A stretch of DNA of 7,759 nucleotides, taken from positions 11,601-19,359 of the forward strand of contig PMEC01000197.1 of NCBI GenBank assembly GCA_003155705.1. The letters run 5' to 3'. Position 1 is the first letter of the stretch. Each line of letters opens with the position of its first letter. Of this stretch, positions 1 through 6,571 are shown one piece after another. The notes under the pieces are model-generated. The model was not told the DNA's origin and searched no databases. It saw only the letters and a program-made list of their open reading frames with translations. This stretch comes from Bacteroidales bacterium. GTDB lineage: Bacteria; Bacteroidota; Bacteroidia; Bacteroidales; VadinHA17. Made by a program: the position numbers and the translations under genes.

Positions 1-1317
1 ATGAGAGGTCTTCTTCAGAAACTAAGATGCGACAGCTATACCACTCTTGTGGCGGCCAGTTCGATCATCCGCCCCGGAGTCGCAAGGTCCGGGATGATGC
101 GCGAATATATATACCGGTTCCATAATCGGGATAAGTTCGAATACATACATCCTGTGATGAAAGAACAGCTTGAAGAGACATTCGGGGTCATGGTTTACCA
201 GGAAGATGTTTTGAAGGTTTGTCATCACTTTGCCGGACTCGATCTCTCAGATGCTGATACTCTCAGGAGGGCAATGAGTGGCAAACACAGGTCAAAAGAG
301 GAGATGAAACGGATTGTAGACAGATTCTTTTCAAACTGTCGTGAAAAAGGTTACAGCGAAGAAATTACAAAGGAAGTCTGGCGTCAGATCGAATCCTTTG
401 CAGGTTACTCCTTTTCAAAAGCGCACTCTGCATCGTATGCTGTTGAGAGTTTTCAGAGCCTGTGGCTTAAGGCACACTACCCGCTTGAGTTCATGGTGGC
501 TGTAATTAATAACTTCGGTGGATTCTACAGAACATGGGTATATGTTCATGAAGCAAAAAGATCTGGGGCAACAATTCAATTGACATGCATTAACAAAAGC
601 AGATACAAGACAACAATATATGGCACAGATATTTATCTTGGATTTATCCATATCATGAGTCTTCAGGATAATCTTGCCAGGTCAATTGAAGAGATAAGAG
701 GTGATGGATGTTTTGCTGATCTTGCTGATTTCGTGACCAGGGTCTGCCCCGGTCTTGAACAGGTTATTCTTCTCATCAGGGCCGGAGCCTTCAGGTTCAC
801 CGGAAAGAACAAAGCTACGCTCCTATGGGAAGTCCATATGATGATGAACAGCAGGAAACAGGATCATATAAGACCACTATTCTCCCCTCCAGTCAGGAGC
901 TTTTCACTGCCAAAGCTTGAGCAGGGAAAGCTTGAGGACGCTTATGACGAAATAGAGCTGTTTGGGTTTCCGGTAAGCCTCACCTGGTTTGATATGCTTG
1001 AAACACAGTTTCGTGGTGAGATTTCTTCTAGTCAGATGAATGATTATATCGGAAAAAAAGTAAGGATGGTAGGCCATCTTGTTACAATAAAATATATCAA
1101 AACAATTAAAAAAGAATGGATGAATTTTGGATGTTTCATCGATTCTGATGCCAATTTCTTTGATTCAACTCACTTCCCGCAATCGCTTAAAAACTACCCG
1201 TTTAAAGGAAGCGGAACCTATCTCATTCTTGGGAAAATTGTAGAAGAATTTGGTTATCCTTCACTTGAAGTAGAAAAACTGGCAAAGCTGCCGGTAAAAC
1301 GTGATCTTAGGTATTGA
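1..1317 (+). CDS. dnaE: DNA polymerase III alpha-type polymerase (DnaE, probably DnaE2/ImuC-like), C-terminal part, 5' truncated
   Basis: C-family DNA polymerase that adds nucleotides to a primed template; the short class found here is usually linked to damage-tolerant synthesis. The frame is open at the left edge. The first ATG corresponds to an internal Met in the family's G-M-R-x-L-L stretch, so it is not the start, and the PHP domain and catalytic palm aspartates lie outside the window. Counting from base 1: SIIRPG (21-26) and a fingers region to about 170 containing YQEDV, LRRAM and FAGYSFSKAHSASYA; a helix-hairpin-helix-like region about 225-280 (LIRAGAF); QDHIRPLF (287-294), where the beta-clamp peptide of DnaE lies; and an OB-fold about 348-432. 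The protein ends eight residues after the OB-fold's last motif (KLP), without the tau-binding tail of replicative DnaE. Two glycines usual in the OB-fold appear replaced (TIKKEWM, DSDANFFD). The DnaE family is certain; the DnaE2/ImuC class is inference from the short end and resemblance to Bacteroidota homologues. imuA/imuB partners would lie outside the window. Confidence 0.92.
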   Translation: MRGLLQKLRCDSYTTLVAASSIIRPGVARSGMMREYIYRFHNRDKFEYIHPVMKEQLEETFGVMVYQEDVLKVCHHFAGLDLSDADTLRRAMSGKHRSKEEMKRIVDRFFSNCREKGYSEEITKEVWRQIESFAGYSFSKAHSASYAVESFQSLWLKAHYPLEFMVAVINNFGGFYRTWVYVHEAKRSGATIQLTCINKSRYKTTIYGTDIYLGFIHIMSLQDNLARSIEEIRGDGCFADLADFVTRVCPGLEQVILLIRAGAFRFTGKNKATLLWEVHMMMNSRKQDHIRPLFSPPVRSFSLPKLEQGKLEDAYDEIELFGFPVSLTWFDMLETQFRGEISSSQMNDYIGKKVRMVGHLVTIKYIKTIKKEWMNFGCFIDSDANFFDSTHFPQSLKNYPFKGSGTYLILGKIVEEFGYPSLEVEKLAKLPVKRDLRY

Positions 1318-1323
1318 TTATTT

Positions 1324-1351
1324 GGTCCTTGGTTCTCGGTGCTGGGTGCTG
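1324..1351. repeat. Four tandem GGTNCTN heptamers
   Basis: Four heptamers stand head to tail: GGTCCTT, GGTTCTC, GGTGCTG and GGTGCTG, followed by a broken GT. The last two are identical. The array begins six bases after the dnaE stop and is a G-rich patch just before a stretch that is about 90% A+T. It has no stem-forming arms and no reading frame of use. The function is unknown; degenerate heptamer tracts of this sort can be dispersed intergenic repeats, but one copy cannot show that. Confidence 0.7.
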
Positions 1352-1367
1352 GTATATAATAAAATAT

Positions 1368-1403
1368 ATGATATATATCAATAATAATGTTGATATATAT
1401 CAA
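1368..1403. repeat. Twin palindromes TGATATATATCA, 22 bases apart, FNR-box-like
   Basis: Two perfect 12-base palindromes, TGATATATATCA, occupy 1369-1380 and 1391-1402, a 22-base period or about two DNA turns. The second extends to the 14-base palindrome TTGATATATATCAA (1390-1403), an exact match to the TTGAT-N4-ATCAA consensus known for FNR/DNR-type regulators. The first differs from it by one base (ATGAT at its left end). The copies can also pair with each other as a 13-bp stem (1369-1381 with 1390-1402) around an 8-base loop. The element lies between two converging gene ends, 50 bases past dnaE and 22 before the pgl stop codon. A shared transcript-end hairpin is therefore as likely as an operator. 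The sequence pattern is certain; the role is not. Confidence 0.6.
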
Positions 1404-1425
1404 TTATAAATATTTCTAAGATTAA

Positions 1426-2124
1426 TTACTTTAACATCATACCTCCTATTGCATCACTGTCAGCTAAAATTAATGATATATCCTGGCAAATTCGTCCGGC
1501 TGGAATTGAAGCATCTGCAACTAGCAAACGTTTCAGCATCGTAACCTTTTGAGCTCCCGTTACAACCCACAGAATACTTCGTGCACGATTGATGATCGGA
1601 TAAGTCAAAGTCATGCGCTTTCTGCCCTGGTAAACTCCTGTCATTGCGACGTCGCTTCCATCAACTTTTAACACCTGATCTCCAGGAACAAGTGAAGCGG
1701 TATGGCCATCAGATCCAAGACCGAGATGAACAAGATCAAGAACGGGGGGAGTGCCAGCGATCTTACAGAGTGTTAAAGCATAACTGACCGCAGCAGACTC
1801 AAGATCTTTCGATTCCACAGGCATCGCGTGGATATTATCCTCGCTCAGCGGAGAGTGTCCAAGCAGACATGCGCGCAGGTGTGTGAGATTTCTGTCGGGA
1901 TGCCCGGAAGGAGCGACACGCTCATCAACCTGGAACACATGCACGTTTTGCCACGGAACATCCTCTTTCCCAAAGCTCTGCAGCATCTTCCATGGCGTTA
2001 TACCACCGCTCACAGCCAGAACAAACCGGCCTCGTTCCTCCACAGTCTTTCGTGCCATAACTGCGATCAGCCTGGCAGCTTCAAGAGCTACTTCTTCTGC
2101 GTCAGGGAGTACTCTGATATCCAT
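1426..2124 (-). CDS. pgl: 6-phosphogluconolactonase
   Basis: Cytosolic enzyme of the oxidative pentose phosphate pathway that hydrolyses 6-phosphogluconolactone to 6-phosphogluconate. The 232-residue protein has the usual length and motifs of the DevB/SOL type: SGGITP (39-44), the phosphate-binding loop; VDER (66-69) followed by HPDRN; and GLGSDGHTASLVPG (135-148), containing His141. The HTASLVPG ending separates it from the related NagB glucosamine-6-phosphate deaminases, which have a different sequence after the GxGxDGH motif. The start chosen is the ATG at 2124; a TTG directly before it would add one residue. There is no Shine-Dalgarno sequence and, unlike its neighbours, no AATAAAA before the start. 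It follows pgi by 29 bases with no terminator between, so it is probably the last gene of the tal-pgi-pgl transcript. zwf and gnd, its usual pathway partners, are absent from the window. No signal peptide or truncation is seen. Confidence 0.95.
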   Translation of the reverse strand: MDIRVLPDAEEVALEAARLIAVMARKTVEERGRFVLAVSGGITPWKMLQSFGKEDVPWQNVHVFQVDERVAPSGHPDRNLTHLRACLLGHSPLSEDNIHAMPVESKDLESAAVSYALTLCKIAGTPPVLDLVHLGLGSDGHTASLVPGDQVLKVDGSDVAMTGVYQGRKRMTLTYPIINRARSILWVVTGAQKVTMLKRLLVADASIPAGRICQDISLILADSDAIGGMMLK

Positions 2125-2153
2125 CAAAACTTATTTTGTATTGTCATGAAGTC

Positions 2154-3797
2154 CTAGTTTAGTTTCTTATTTTTTCTGTAATGTTGAATAAGATTATTTG
2201 TTGATCCATCATGATTAAGCTTAGGACTGCCTTTGCCTTCAATTTCAGGTATAATTCTCTGTGCTAAGACTTTACCAAGCTCCACTCCCCACTGATCAAA
2301 AGCGTCAATGTTCCAGATAACGCTTTGAGTAAATGTACTGTGTTCATATAAAGCTACTAGTTTTCCCAGAATGTCAGGGGTTAAATGATCAGCAAGAATA
2401 ACGTTTGAAGGACGATTTCCCTCGAAGACACGATGTGGCACAAGCCACTCTGACGTTCCCTCCGCTCTGACCTGTGCTGGTGTTTTGCCGAAAGCCAGCG
2501 CTTCAGACTGTGCAAATACATTTGAGAGAAGGATATCGTGGTGCCGGCCAACCTTAATTAATGGGTTAACGAAAGCAATAAAATCACATGGGATCATACG
2601 CGTACCCTGGTGAATCAGCTGATAAAATGAATGTTGTCCGTTAGTTCCTGGTTCTCCCCAGTAAATCGGACCAGTATTATAGTTCACTTTCTTACCATCA
2701 AGCGTAACGTGTTTGCCATTACTTTCCATTGTTAACTGTTGCAGGTAAGCAGGAAATCGCTTCAGATAATTTTCATAGGGCAGAACCGCTATGGTCTGAA
2801 CCCCGAAGAAATTGTTGTACCAAAGAGCCAGTAGACCTAGCAGGACAGGCAGATTACTTTCAAAGGGTGCAGTTCTGAAATGTTCGTCCATCTCATGAAA
2901 GCCGTTAAGCATGGCGTGAAAGTGCTCCGGACCGATTGCAAGCATTGTTGAAAGTCCAATGGCCGAATCCATCGAATAACGACCACCAACCCAATCCCAG
3001 AATCCGAACATATTGGCTGTATCGATGCCGAACTCTGTGACCTTTTGCTCATTTGTAGAAACGGCAACACAGTGTTTGGCAACCGCCCTGGTATCACCGC
3101 CCAGACCATTTAGCAACCACTCTTTTGCGGTTTGAGCATTGGTCATTGTTTCCATTGTTGTAAACGTCTTTGAAGAAACAATGAACATCGTTTCCTCCGG
3201 GTTCAGATCGCGAACCGCCTCGGCAAAATCTATTCCATCAATATTGGATACAAACCGGAAAGTCATACTTCTTTCGCTGTAAAAACGCAGTGCCTCATAC
3301 GCCATCACAGGACCAAGATCGGAGCCGCCAATGCCGATGTTTACAACATTGCGGATGCGTTTACCGGTATGCCCTTTCCATTGACCACTTCGGACACGTA
3401 TTGAAAAATCAGCCATTCTGTCCAGGACTTCATGAACCTGCGGAATGACATTTTTCCCGTCGACCATGATTTTTGTTCCCCTGGGTGCACGCAAAGCAAT
3501 GTGCAAGACAGCCCTGTCTTCTGTGACATTGATCTTCTCACCATTGAACATGGAATCAATACGGTTCTTAAGGCCGGATTCCTTCGCCAGTTGGATCAGC
3601 AATTTCAGAGTCTGACCAGTGATCCGGTTTTTTGAATAATCCAGAAAAAGGCCGCTTGCTTTGGCAGTCATTCGCTCCCCGCGTCCGGGGTCATCCGAAA
3701 AGAGTTTTCGTAAATGTTGCCTGCCAATACTTTTTTTGTGATCAATGAGAGCCATCCAGGCTCTGCTTTTAGTGACCGGTAATATTTTTTTTGCCAT
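2154..3797 (-). CDS. pgi: Glucose-6-phosphate isomerase
   Basis: Cytosolic enzyme interconverting glucose 6-phosphate and fructose 6-phosphate, linking glycolysis, gluconeogenesis and the pentose phosphate pathway. The 547-residue length fits the long E. coli/eukaryote-type Pgi (about 550), not the shorter thermophile or archaeal forms. Visible motifs, in order: [11 protein letters not shown] (153-163), the sugar-phosphate loop [13 protein letters not shown] (208-220), the signature [14 protein letters not shown] (268-281) with Arg273, TMESNGK (356-362) with the catalytic base Glu358, NGQHSFYQL (386-394) with His389 for ring opening, and DQWGVELGK (501-509) with Lys509. All active-site residues expected for the family are present. 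The ATG start lies behind AATAAAA, 11 bases after the tal stop and in a different frame, so the two proteins are separate though probably co-transcribed. Fused transaldolase-Pgi proteins with the same domain order are known in other bacteria. Identity is near certain. Confidence 0.98.
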   Translation of the reverse strand: MAKKILPVTKSRAWMALIDHKKSIGRQHLRKLFSDDPGRGERMTAKASGLFLDYSKNRITGQTLKLLIQLAKESGLKNRIDSMFNGEKINVTEDRAVLHIALRAPRGTKIMVDGKNVIPQVHEVLDRMADFSIRVRSGQWKGHTGKRIRNVVNIGIGGSDLGPVMAYEALRFYSERSMTFRFVSNIDGIDFAEAVRDLNPEETMFIVSSKTFTTMETMTNAQTAKEWLLNGLGGDTRAVAKHCVAVSTNEQKVTEFGIDTANMFGFWDWVGGRYSMDSAIGLSTMLAIGPEHFHAMLNGFHEMDEHFRTAPFESNLPVLLGLLALWYNNFFGVQTIAVLPYENYLKRFPAYLQQLTMESNGKHVTLDGKKVNYNTGPIYWGEPGTNGQHSFYQLIHQGTRMIPCDFIAFVNPLIKVGRHHDILLSNVFAQSEALAFGKTPAQVRAEGTSEWLVPHRVFEGNRPSNVILADHLTPDILGKLVALYEHSTFTQSVIWNIDAFDQWGVELGKVLAQRIIPEIEGKGSPKLNHDGSTNNLIQHYRKNKKLN

Positions 3798-3808
3798 TTT
3801 TATTAAAA

Positions 3809-4885
3809 TTATTTAAGCGAGATGCTTTTGGATTCAATTACTTCCATTAATTCGTTCCATGATTTTACGAACGATTTGGCGCCTTCATCCTGAAGTCTGA
3901 CACCTAGTTCATCGATGTCAATGCCTGCTGAAGCAAACTGCTTCAGAACATCTTCACAATCTCCTCCGTCAGCTTCCATTATGGATCCCATCTCGTTATG
4001 CTTACTGAGAGCTATAAGTGTAGCCTCGGGCATTGTATTTACTGTAAAAGGTGCCGCAAGAGCTTTAATATAAAGAATTTCAGAAACTTGTGGATCTTTT
4101 GTCCCGGTACTGGCCCATAGGAGACGTTGTGGCTTTGCCCCGGCATTATAAACCCTTTGCCAGCGTGGTGAGATCAGAAGCTCCCTGGCTGCCTTGTAGG
4201 TACGCTGAGCGAGAGCAATGCCAAGTTTGTTCTTAAGGTTTTCCGGAACCTTGCCAGCAACAGCACCATCCCAGCGACTTATGAATACTGACCCAACAGA
4301 ACCAACACTTGGATTTAGTCCTTCATCCAGACGGCGTTCGATGCCTCGAAGGAATGCCTCTGCTGACGCCAGATAATCTTCTCGTGAGAACAAGAGCGTT
4401 ACATTCACCGGAATACCTGCAAAGATCGCTTCTTCAATTGCAGGCAAACCCTCTTTTGTTCCAGGGATCTTAATAAAAAGATTAGGCCGGTTTGCCCGGA
4501 CACAAAGATCTCTGGCTGCTTTAAGTGTGCTATTTGTGTCATACGCCAGAAGTGGCGAAACTTCCAGTGAAACCCACCCATCGACTGTGTTGGTTTTTTC
4601 ATAAATCGGCATAAAAATGTCGGCAGCCCGGGTAATGTCATCGAGCGCCAGCTCAAAGAACAGCTGCTCAACTTTTTTACCTTCCTTTAGTTTTTTACGA
4701 ATATCTGCATCATAGGCTGAACTGTTTCTTATAGCCTGGTTAAAAATTGTTGGATTAGATGTCAAGCCCTTCACCGACAAATCCTCAATATATTTTTTTA
4801 GTGTGCCAGTGTTTAAAAGATCGCGGGTGATATTGTCCAACCATATACTCTGTCCCAGATTGTTTAATAATTGTGTGGCTTTCAT
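3809..4885 (-). CDS. tal: Transaldolase (large, mycobacterial/cyanobacterial-type subfamily)
   Basis: Moves a three-carbon dihydroxyacetone unit between sugar phosphates (sedoheptulose 7-phosphate and glyceraldehyde 3-phosphate to erythrose 4-phosphate and fructose 6-phosphate) in the non-oxidative pentose phosphate pathway, in the cytosol. The 358-residue TIM-barrel protein has LDNITRDLL (16-24) with Asp17, GLTSNPTIF (40-48), a signature of the family, LEVSP (107-111), and [12 protein letters not shown] (135-146), in which Lys139 is the Schiff-base lysine. NVTLLFS (161-167) and [12 protein letters not shown] (254-265) follow. Length and the [11 protein letters not shown] stretch fit the actinobacterial/cyanobacterial subfamily (TIGR00876 type) better than E. 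coli TalB or the short TalC/fructose-6-phosphate aldolase group of about 220 residues. The ATG start has AATAAAA directly before it. The 91-base gap upstream can hold a promoter; pgi follows after 11 bases. No truncation is seen. Confidence 0.96.
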   Translation of the reverse strand: MKATQLLNNLGQSIWLDNITRDLLNTGTLKKYIEDLSVKGLTSNPTIFNQAIRNSSAYDADIRKKLKEGKKVEQLFFELALDDITRAADIFMPIYEKTNTVDGWVSLEVSPLLAYDTNSTLKAARDLCVRANRPNLFIKIPGTKEGLPAIEEAIFAGIPVNVTLLFSREDYLASAEAFLRGIERRLDEGLNPSVGSVGSVFISRWDGAVAGKVPENLKNKLGIALAQRTYKAARELLISPRWQRVYNAGAKPQRLLWASTGTKDPQVSEILYIKALAAPFTVNTMPEATLIALSKHNEMGSIMEADGGDCEDVLKQFASAGIDIDELGVRLQDEGAKSFVKSWNELMEVIESKSISLK

Positions 4886-4899
4886 TTTTATTGTGATTT

Positions 4900-4928
4900 A
4901 AAGTATTACTAATCAGTTCAATGTTCAA
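4900..4928 (-). promoter_or_regulatory. Possible promoter ahead of tal
   Basis: In the 91-base gap before tal, reading the minus strand, TTGAAC (4928-4923) and TACTTT (4905-4900) are 17 bases apart. TACTTTAA agrees with the Bacteroidota -7 element TAnnTTTG at four of six fixed positions, and TTG precedes it at a spacing near the usual 19-21. The upstream box is part of a doubled heptamer ATTGAAC (4929-4916). Only 14 bases separate the downstream box from the ATG, so the leader would be very short. Chance is a real alternative; this is a weak call. Confidence 0.22.
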
Positions 4929-4976
4929 TGTCAGAAAACTGGACTCCCGGTTATTGATATCCACTCACCTGAAACC

Positions 4977-6470
4977 TCATTCTACACGCTGACTACCAAC
5001 TCCTAGATCAAAAATGTGATAACCCCAGGCCGGGAGATCAAAATACATACCTCTTGATAAAAGTTCACAGCCATCCCGTTCATAGACTTCAGGACTAATC
5101 ATATCCTTCAACCTGACTGTTTTGCCAGCTATGTCAGAAAATGGCAAATGAACAAAACACTGACCTGCGTGATGTGCATAGTTGACGATAACCAGCGCCC
5201 GCTTTCCCTTATTGTCCTCCCAGGCAAATGCCAGAAAAGAATCGCATGAACCATTCCCTTCCCAAGCCTGAACACATTCTAAGAGCTCCCACCATCCATT
5301 TCGAAAGACATTTTCTTTTAAAATTTTAAGGAAGTCAATGTAAAACTTTTGCAGGGTCAGGTCGATCGGTTCCTTCGGAGGGCGAACAAGATGTGGGGAG
5401 ATCCTTTTTTTTCTTCCTTCAAATTGTCCCTGATGAAAAAATCTCAGGCCGGGTGATAAAAACGTTATAATGGCTGCAGCTTCGTGTTTTTTAAGATCAA
5501 ATGTCAAAGCTGCACGTGGTTCGTCGTGATTTTCAAGGAACCTGACCAGCTTATCCTGATAATCAAGTCCTGCATAAAAATGCTCACGTACCGCACGCGC
5601 ATTTCCCTCGCACAAACGGTCATAAAGCCTCTTATCATATGTATAATCAAATCCCTGCTGCTGCATTGTCCACTCCATATCCCAGTAAACTTCAGCCATA
5701 AAGCAAAAATCAGGGACTTTTTCCCGAACGGTTTTTATGGCTATGGGCCAGAACGGTTGAGCCCTGCGGTCCCAAGTCCTTTCAAAAACCTCCGGGAGAA
5801 TGAGCATCGCCATGTCGCATCTTACTCCATCACATTGGTCAGAGATACGAAGAAGCACACTTAGCATAGCCTCCACTGTTGCCGGATTACTGTAATCGAG
5901 TTGCACTGTATCGGGCCAACCTGCAAAGAATGGATCCCTGCCATATGCAAGTATCAGATTGCCATGGTCGCTTTTAAATCTGGAATAATTCTGAGGATAT
6001 TTTTCAAGGTCATCATCTGTTCCATGAATAAAATAATCTGGATGGTCCTCTATCCAGGTATGGTCCGGCCCCACATGATTCGGGACAAAATCGAGCATCA
6101 TTTTAAGTCCCCGGTATTTCAGTCTGTCGCGGAGTCGTCTCAGAGCTGCGTCGCCACCCAAATCAGGATGGACTGTGTAACCTGTGATTGCAAATCCCGA
6201 ACCCGCGATATCCTGCTCATGCAAATCAGGCAACGTCACTTCGAAATCGCGCCGGAAGTCCGGATTCTCAAGCGAAACTTTCCGACCAAGTTCACCGGTA
6301 CGCCAGACACTCAGAAACCAGATCCAGTCAAAACCCATTTCCTGCAGGTGATCAAGGGCAATATCAGGGATATCATCTAGTGTAGCACATCGTCCCAGTT
6401 CTTCTGACAATTCTGTGAGCCACACCCTTGTGTTTATCTGATAAAGAGATGGATAATTCGGTTGGTTCAT
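4977..6470 (-). CDS. Cytoplasmic GH13 (alpha-amylase family) glycosidase, specificity unassigned
   Basis: Alpha-glucan-active enzyme of glycoside hydrolase family 13 acting by a double-displacement mechanism. The 497-residue protein has no signal peptide or membrane segment, so it should act in the cytoplasm. It begins with YPSLYQINTRVWL, the first barrel strand. The four GH13 regions are intact: DFVPNH (127-132); GVRCD (215-219) with nucleophile Asp219; MAEVYWD (258-264) with acid/base Glu260; and FLENHDEP (311-318) with His315 and Asp316. A small domain B lies at about 133-190, and a C-terminal beta-sandwich at about 405-490. The segment GQFEGRKKRISPHLVRPP (348-365) after the barrel resembles that of GlgE-like and related enzymes. 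Close relatives appear widespread in bacteria, but I know no established substrate; maltodextrin hydrolase, glucosidase or transglycosylase activity are all possible. Three TAAAA units precede the ATG. tal follows after 91 bases, suggesting a role in feeding hexose into the pathway, which is inference. Confidence 0.92.
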   Translation of the reverse strand: MNQPNYPSLYQINTRVWLTELSEELGRCATLDDIPDIALDHLQEMGFDWIWFLSVWRTGELGRKVSLENPDFRRDFEVTLPDLHEQDIAGSGFAITGYTVHPDLGGDAALRRLRDRLKYRGLKMMLDFVPNHVGPDHTWIEDHPDYFIHGTDDDLEKYPQNYSRFKSDHGNLILAYGRDPFFAGWPDTVQLDYSNPATVEAMLSVLLRISDQCDGVRCDMAMLILPEVFERTWDRRAQPFWPIAIKTVREKVPDFCFMAEVYWDMEWTMQQQGFDYTYDKRLYDRLCEGNARAVREHFYAGLDYQDKLVRFLENHDEPRAALTFDLKKHEAAAIITFLSPGLRFFHQGQFEGRKKRISPHLVRPPKEPIDLTLQKFYIDFLKILKENVFRNGWWELLECVQAWEGNGSCDSFLAFAWEDNKGKRALVIVNYAHHAGQCFVHLPFSDIAGKTVRLKDMISPEVYERDGCELLSRGMYFDLPAWGYHIFDLGVGSQRVE

Positions 6471-6485
6471 TTTTATTTTATTTTA
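6471..6485 (-). promoter_or_regulatory. A-rich, SD-less start context of the GH13 gene: (TAAAA)3
   Basis: On the minus strand three perfect TAAAA units lie directly before the ATG. The last seven bases, AATAAAA, are identical to those before the ATG of tal (4892-4886) and pgi (3804-3798). An AAGGA stands further upstream (about 6491-6495), more than 20 bases from the ATG, too far to serve as a Shine-Dalgarno sequence. Weak SD use with A-rich leaders is known for Bacteroidota. The short tandem unit could change copy number by slippage. Confidence 0.5.
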
Positions 6486-6571
6486 CCGTCTTCCTTTTTC
6501 TTAGTTTTTCAGAGAGTACTATTATTTCCGGCAGAACCTTATACACGAAGCCTGGTGCCAAAACCTGGTTT

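Noticed and set aside
1828..2157. Overlapping plus-strand frames opposite pgl
   Set aside because: They are antisense to the conserved SGG and DER region of pgl and have no start-site support.
4954..4967. TTGAT followed by ATCCACTCA in the GH13-tal gap, a possible second FNR-type site
   Set aside because: Only the left half matches; the right half agrees at two of five positions.
5484..6380. Long plus-strand open frames (126 and 159 residues) opposite the GH13 gene
   Set aside because: They lie antisense to a protein with all catalytic motifs intact, show no recognisable domain, and are shadow frames of that gene.
1426..6470. Apparent higher G+C in the sugar-phosphate block than in rel, hinting at transfer
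   Set aside because: Hand counts of single 60-base lines overlapped widely (37-57% in the block, 37-43% in rel, 37-48% in dnaE), so no compositional break can be claimed.
6541..6571. Possible terminator after rel, from the two CCTGGT words
   Set aside because: The words are direct, not inverted, repeats; the best stem is three or four pairs with no following T-run.
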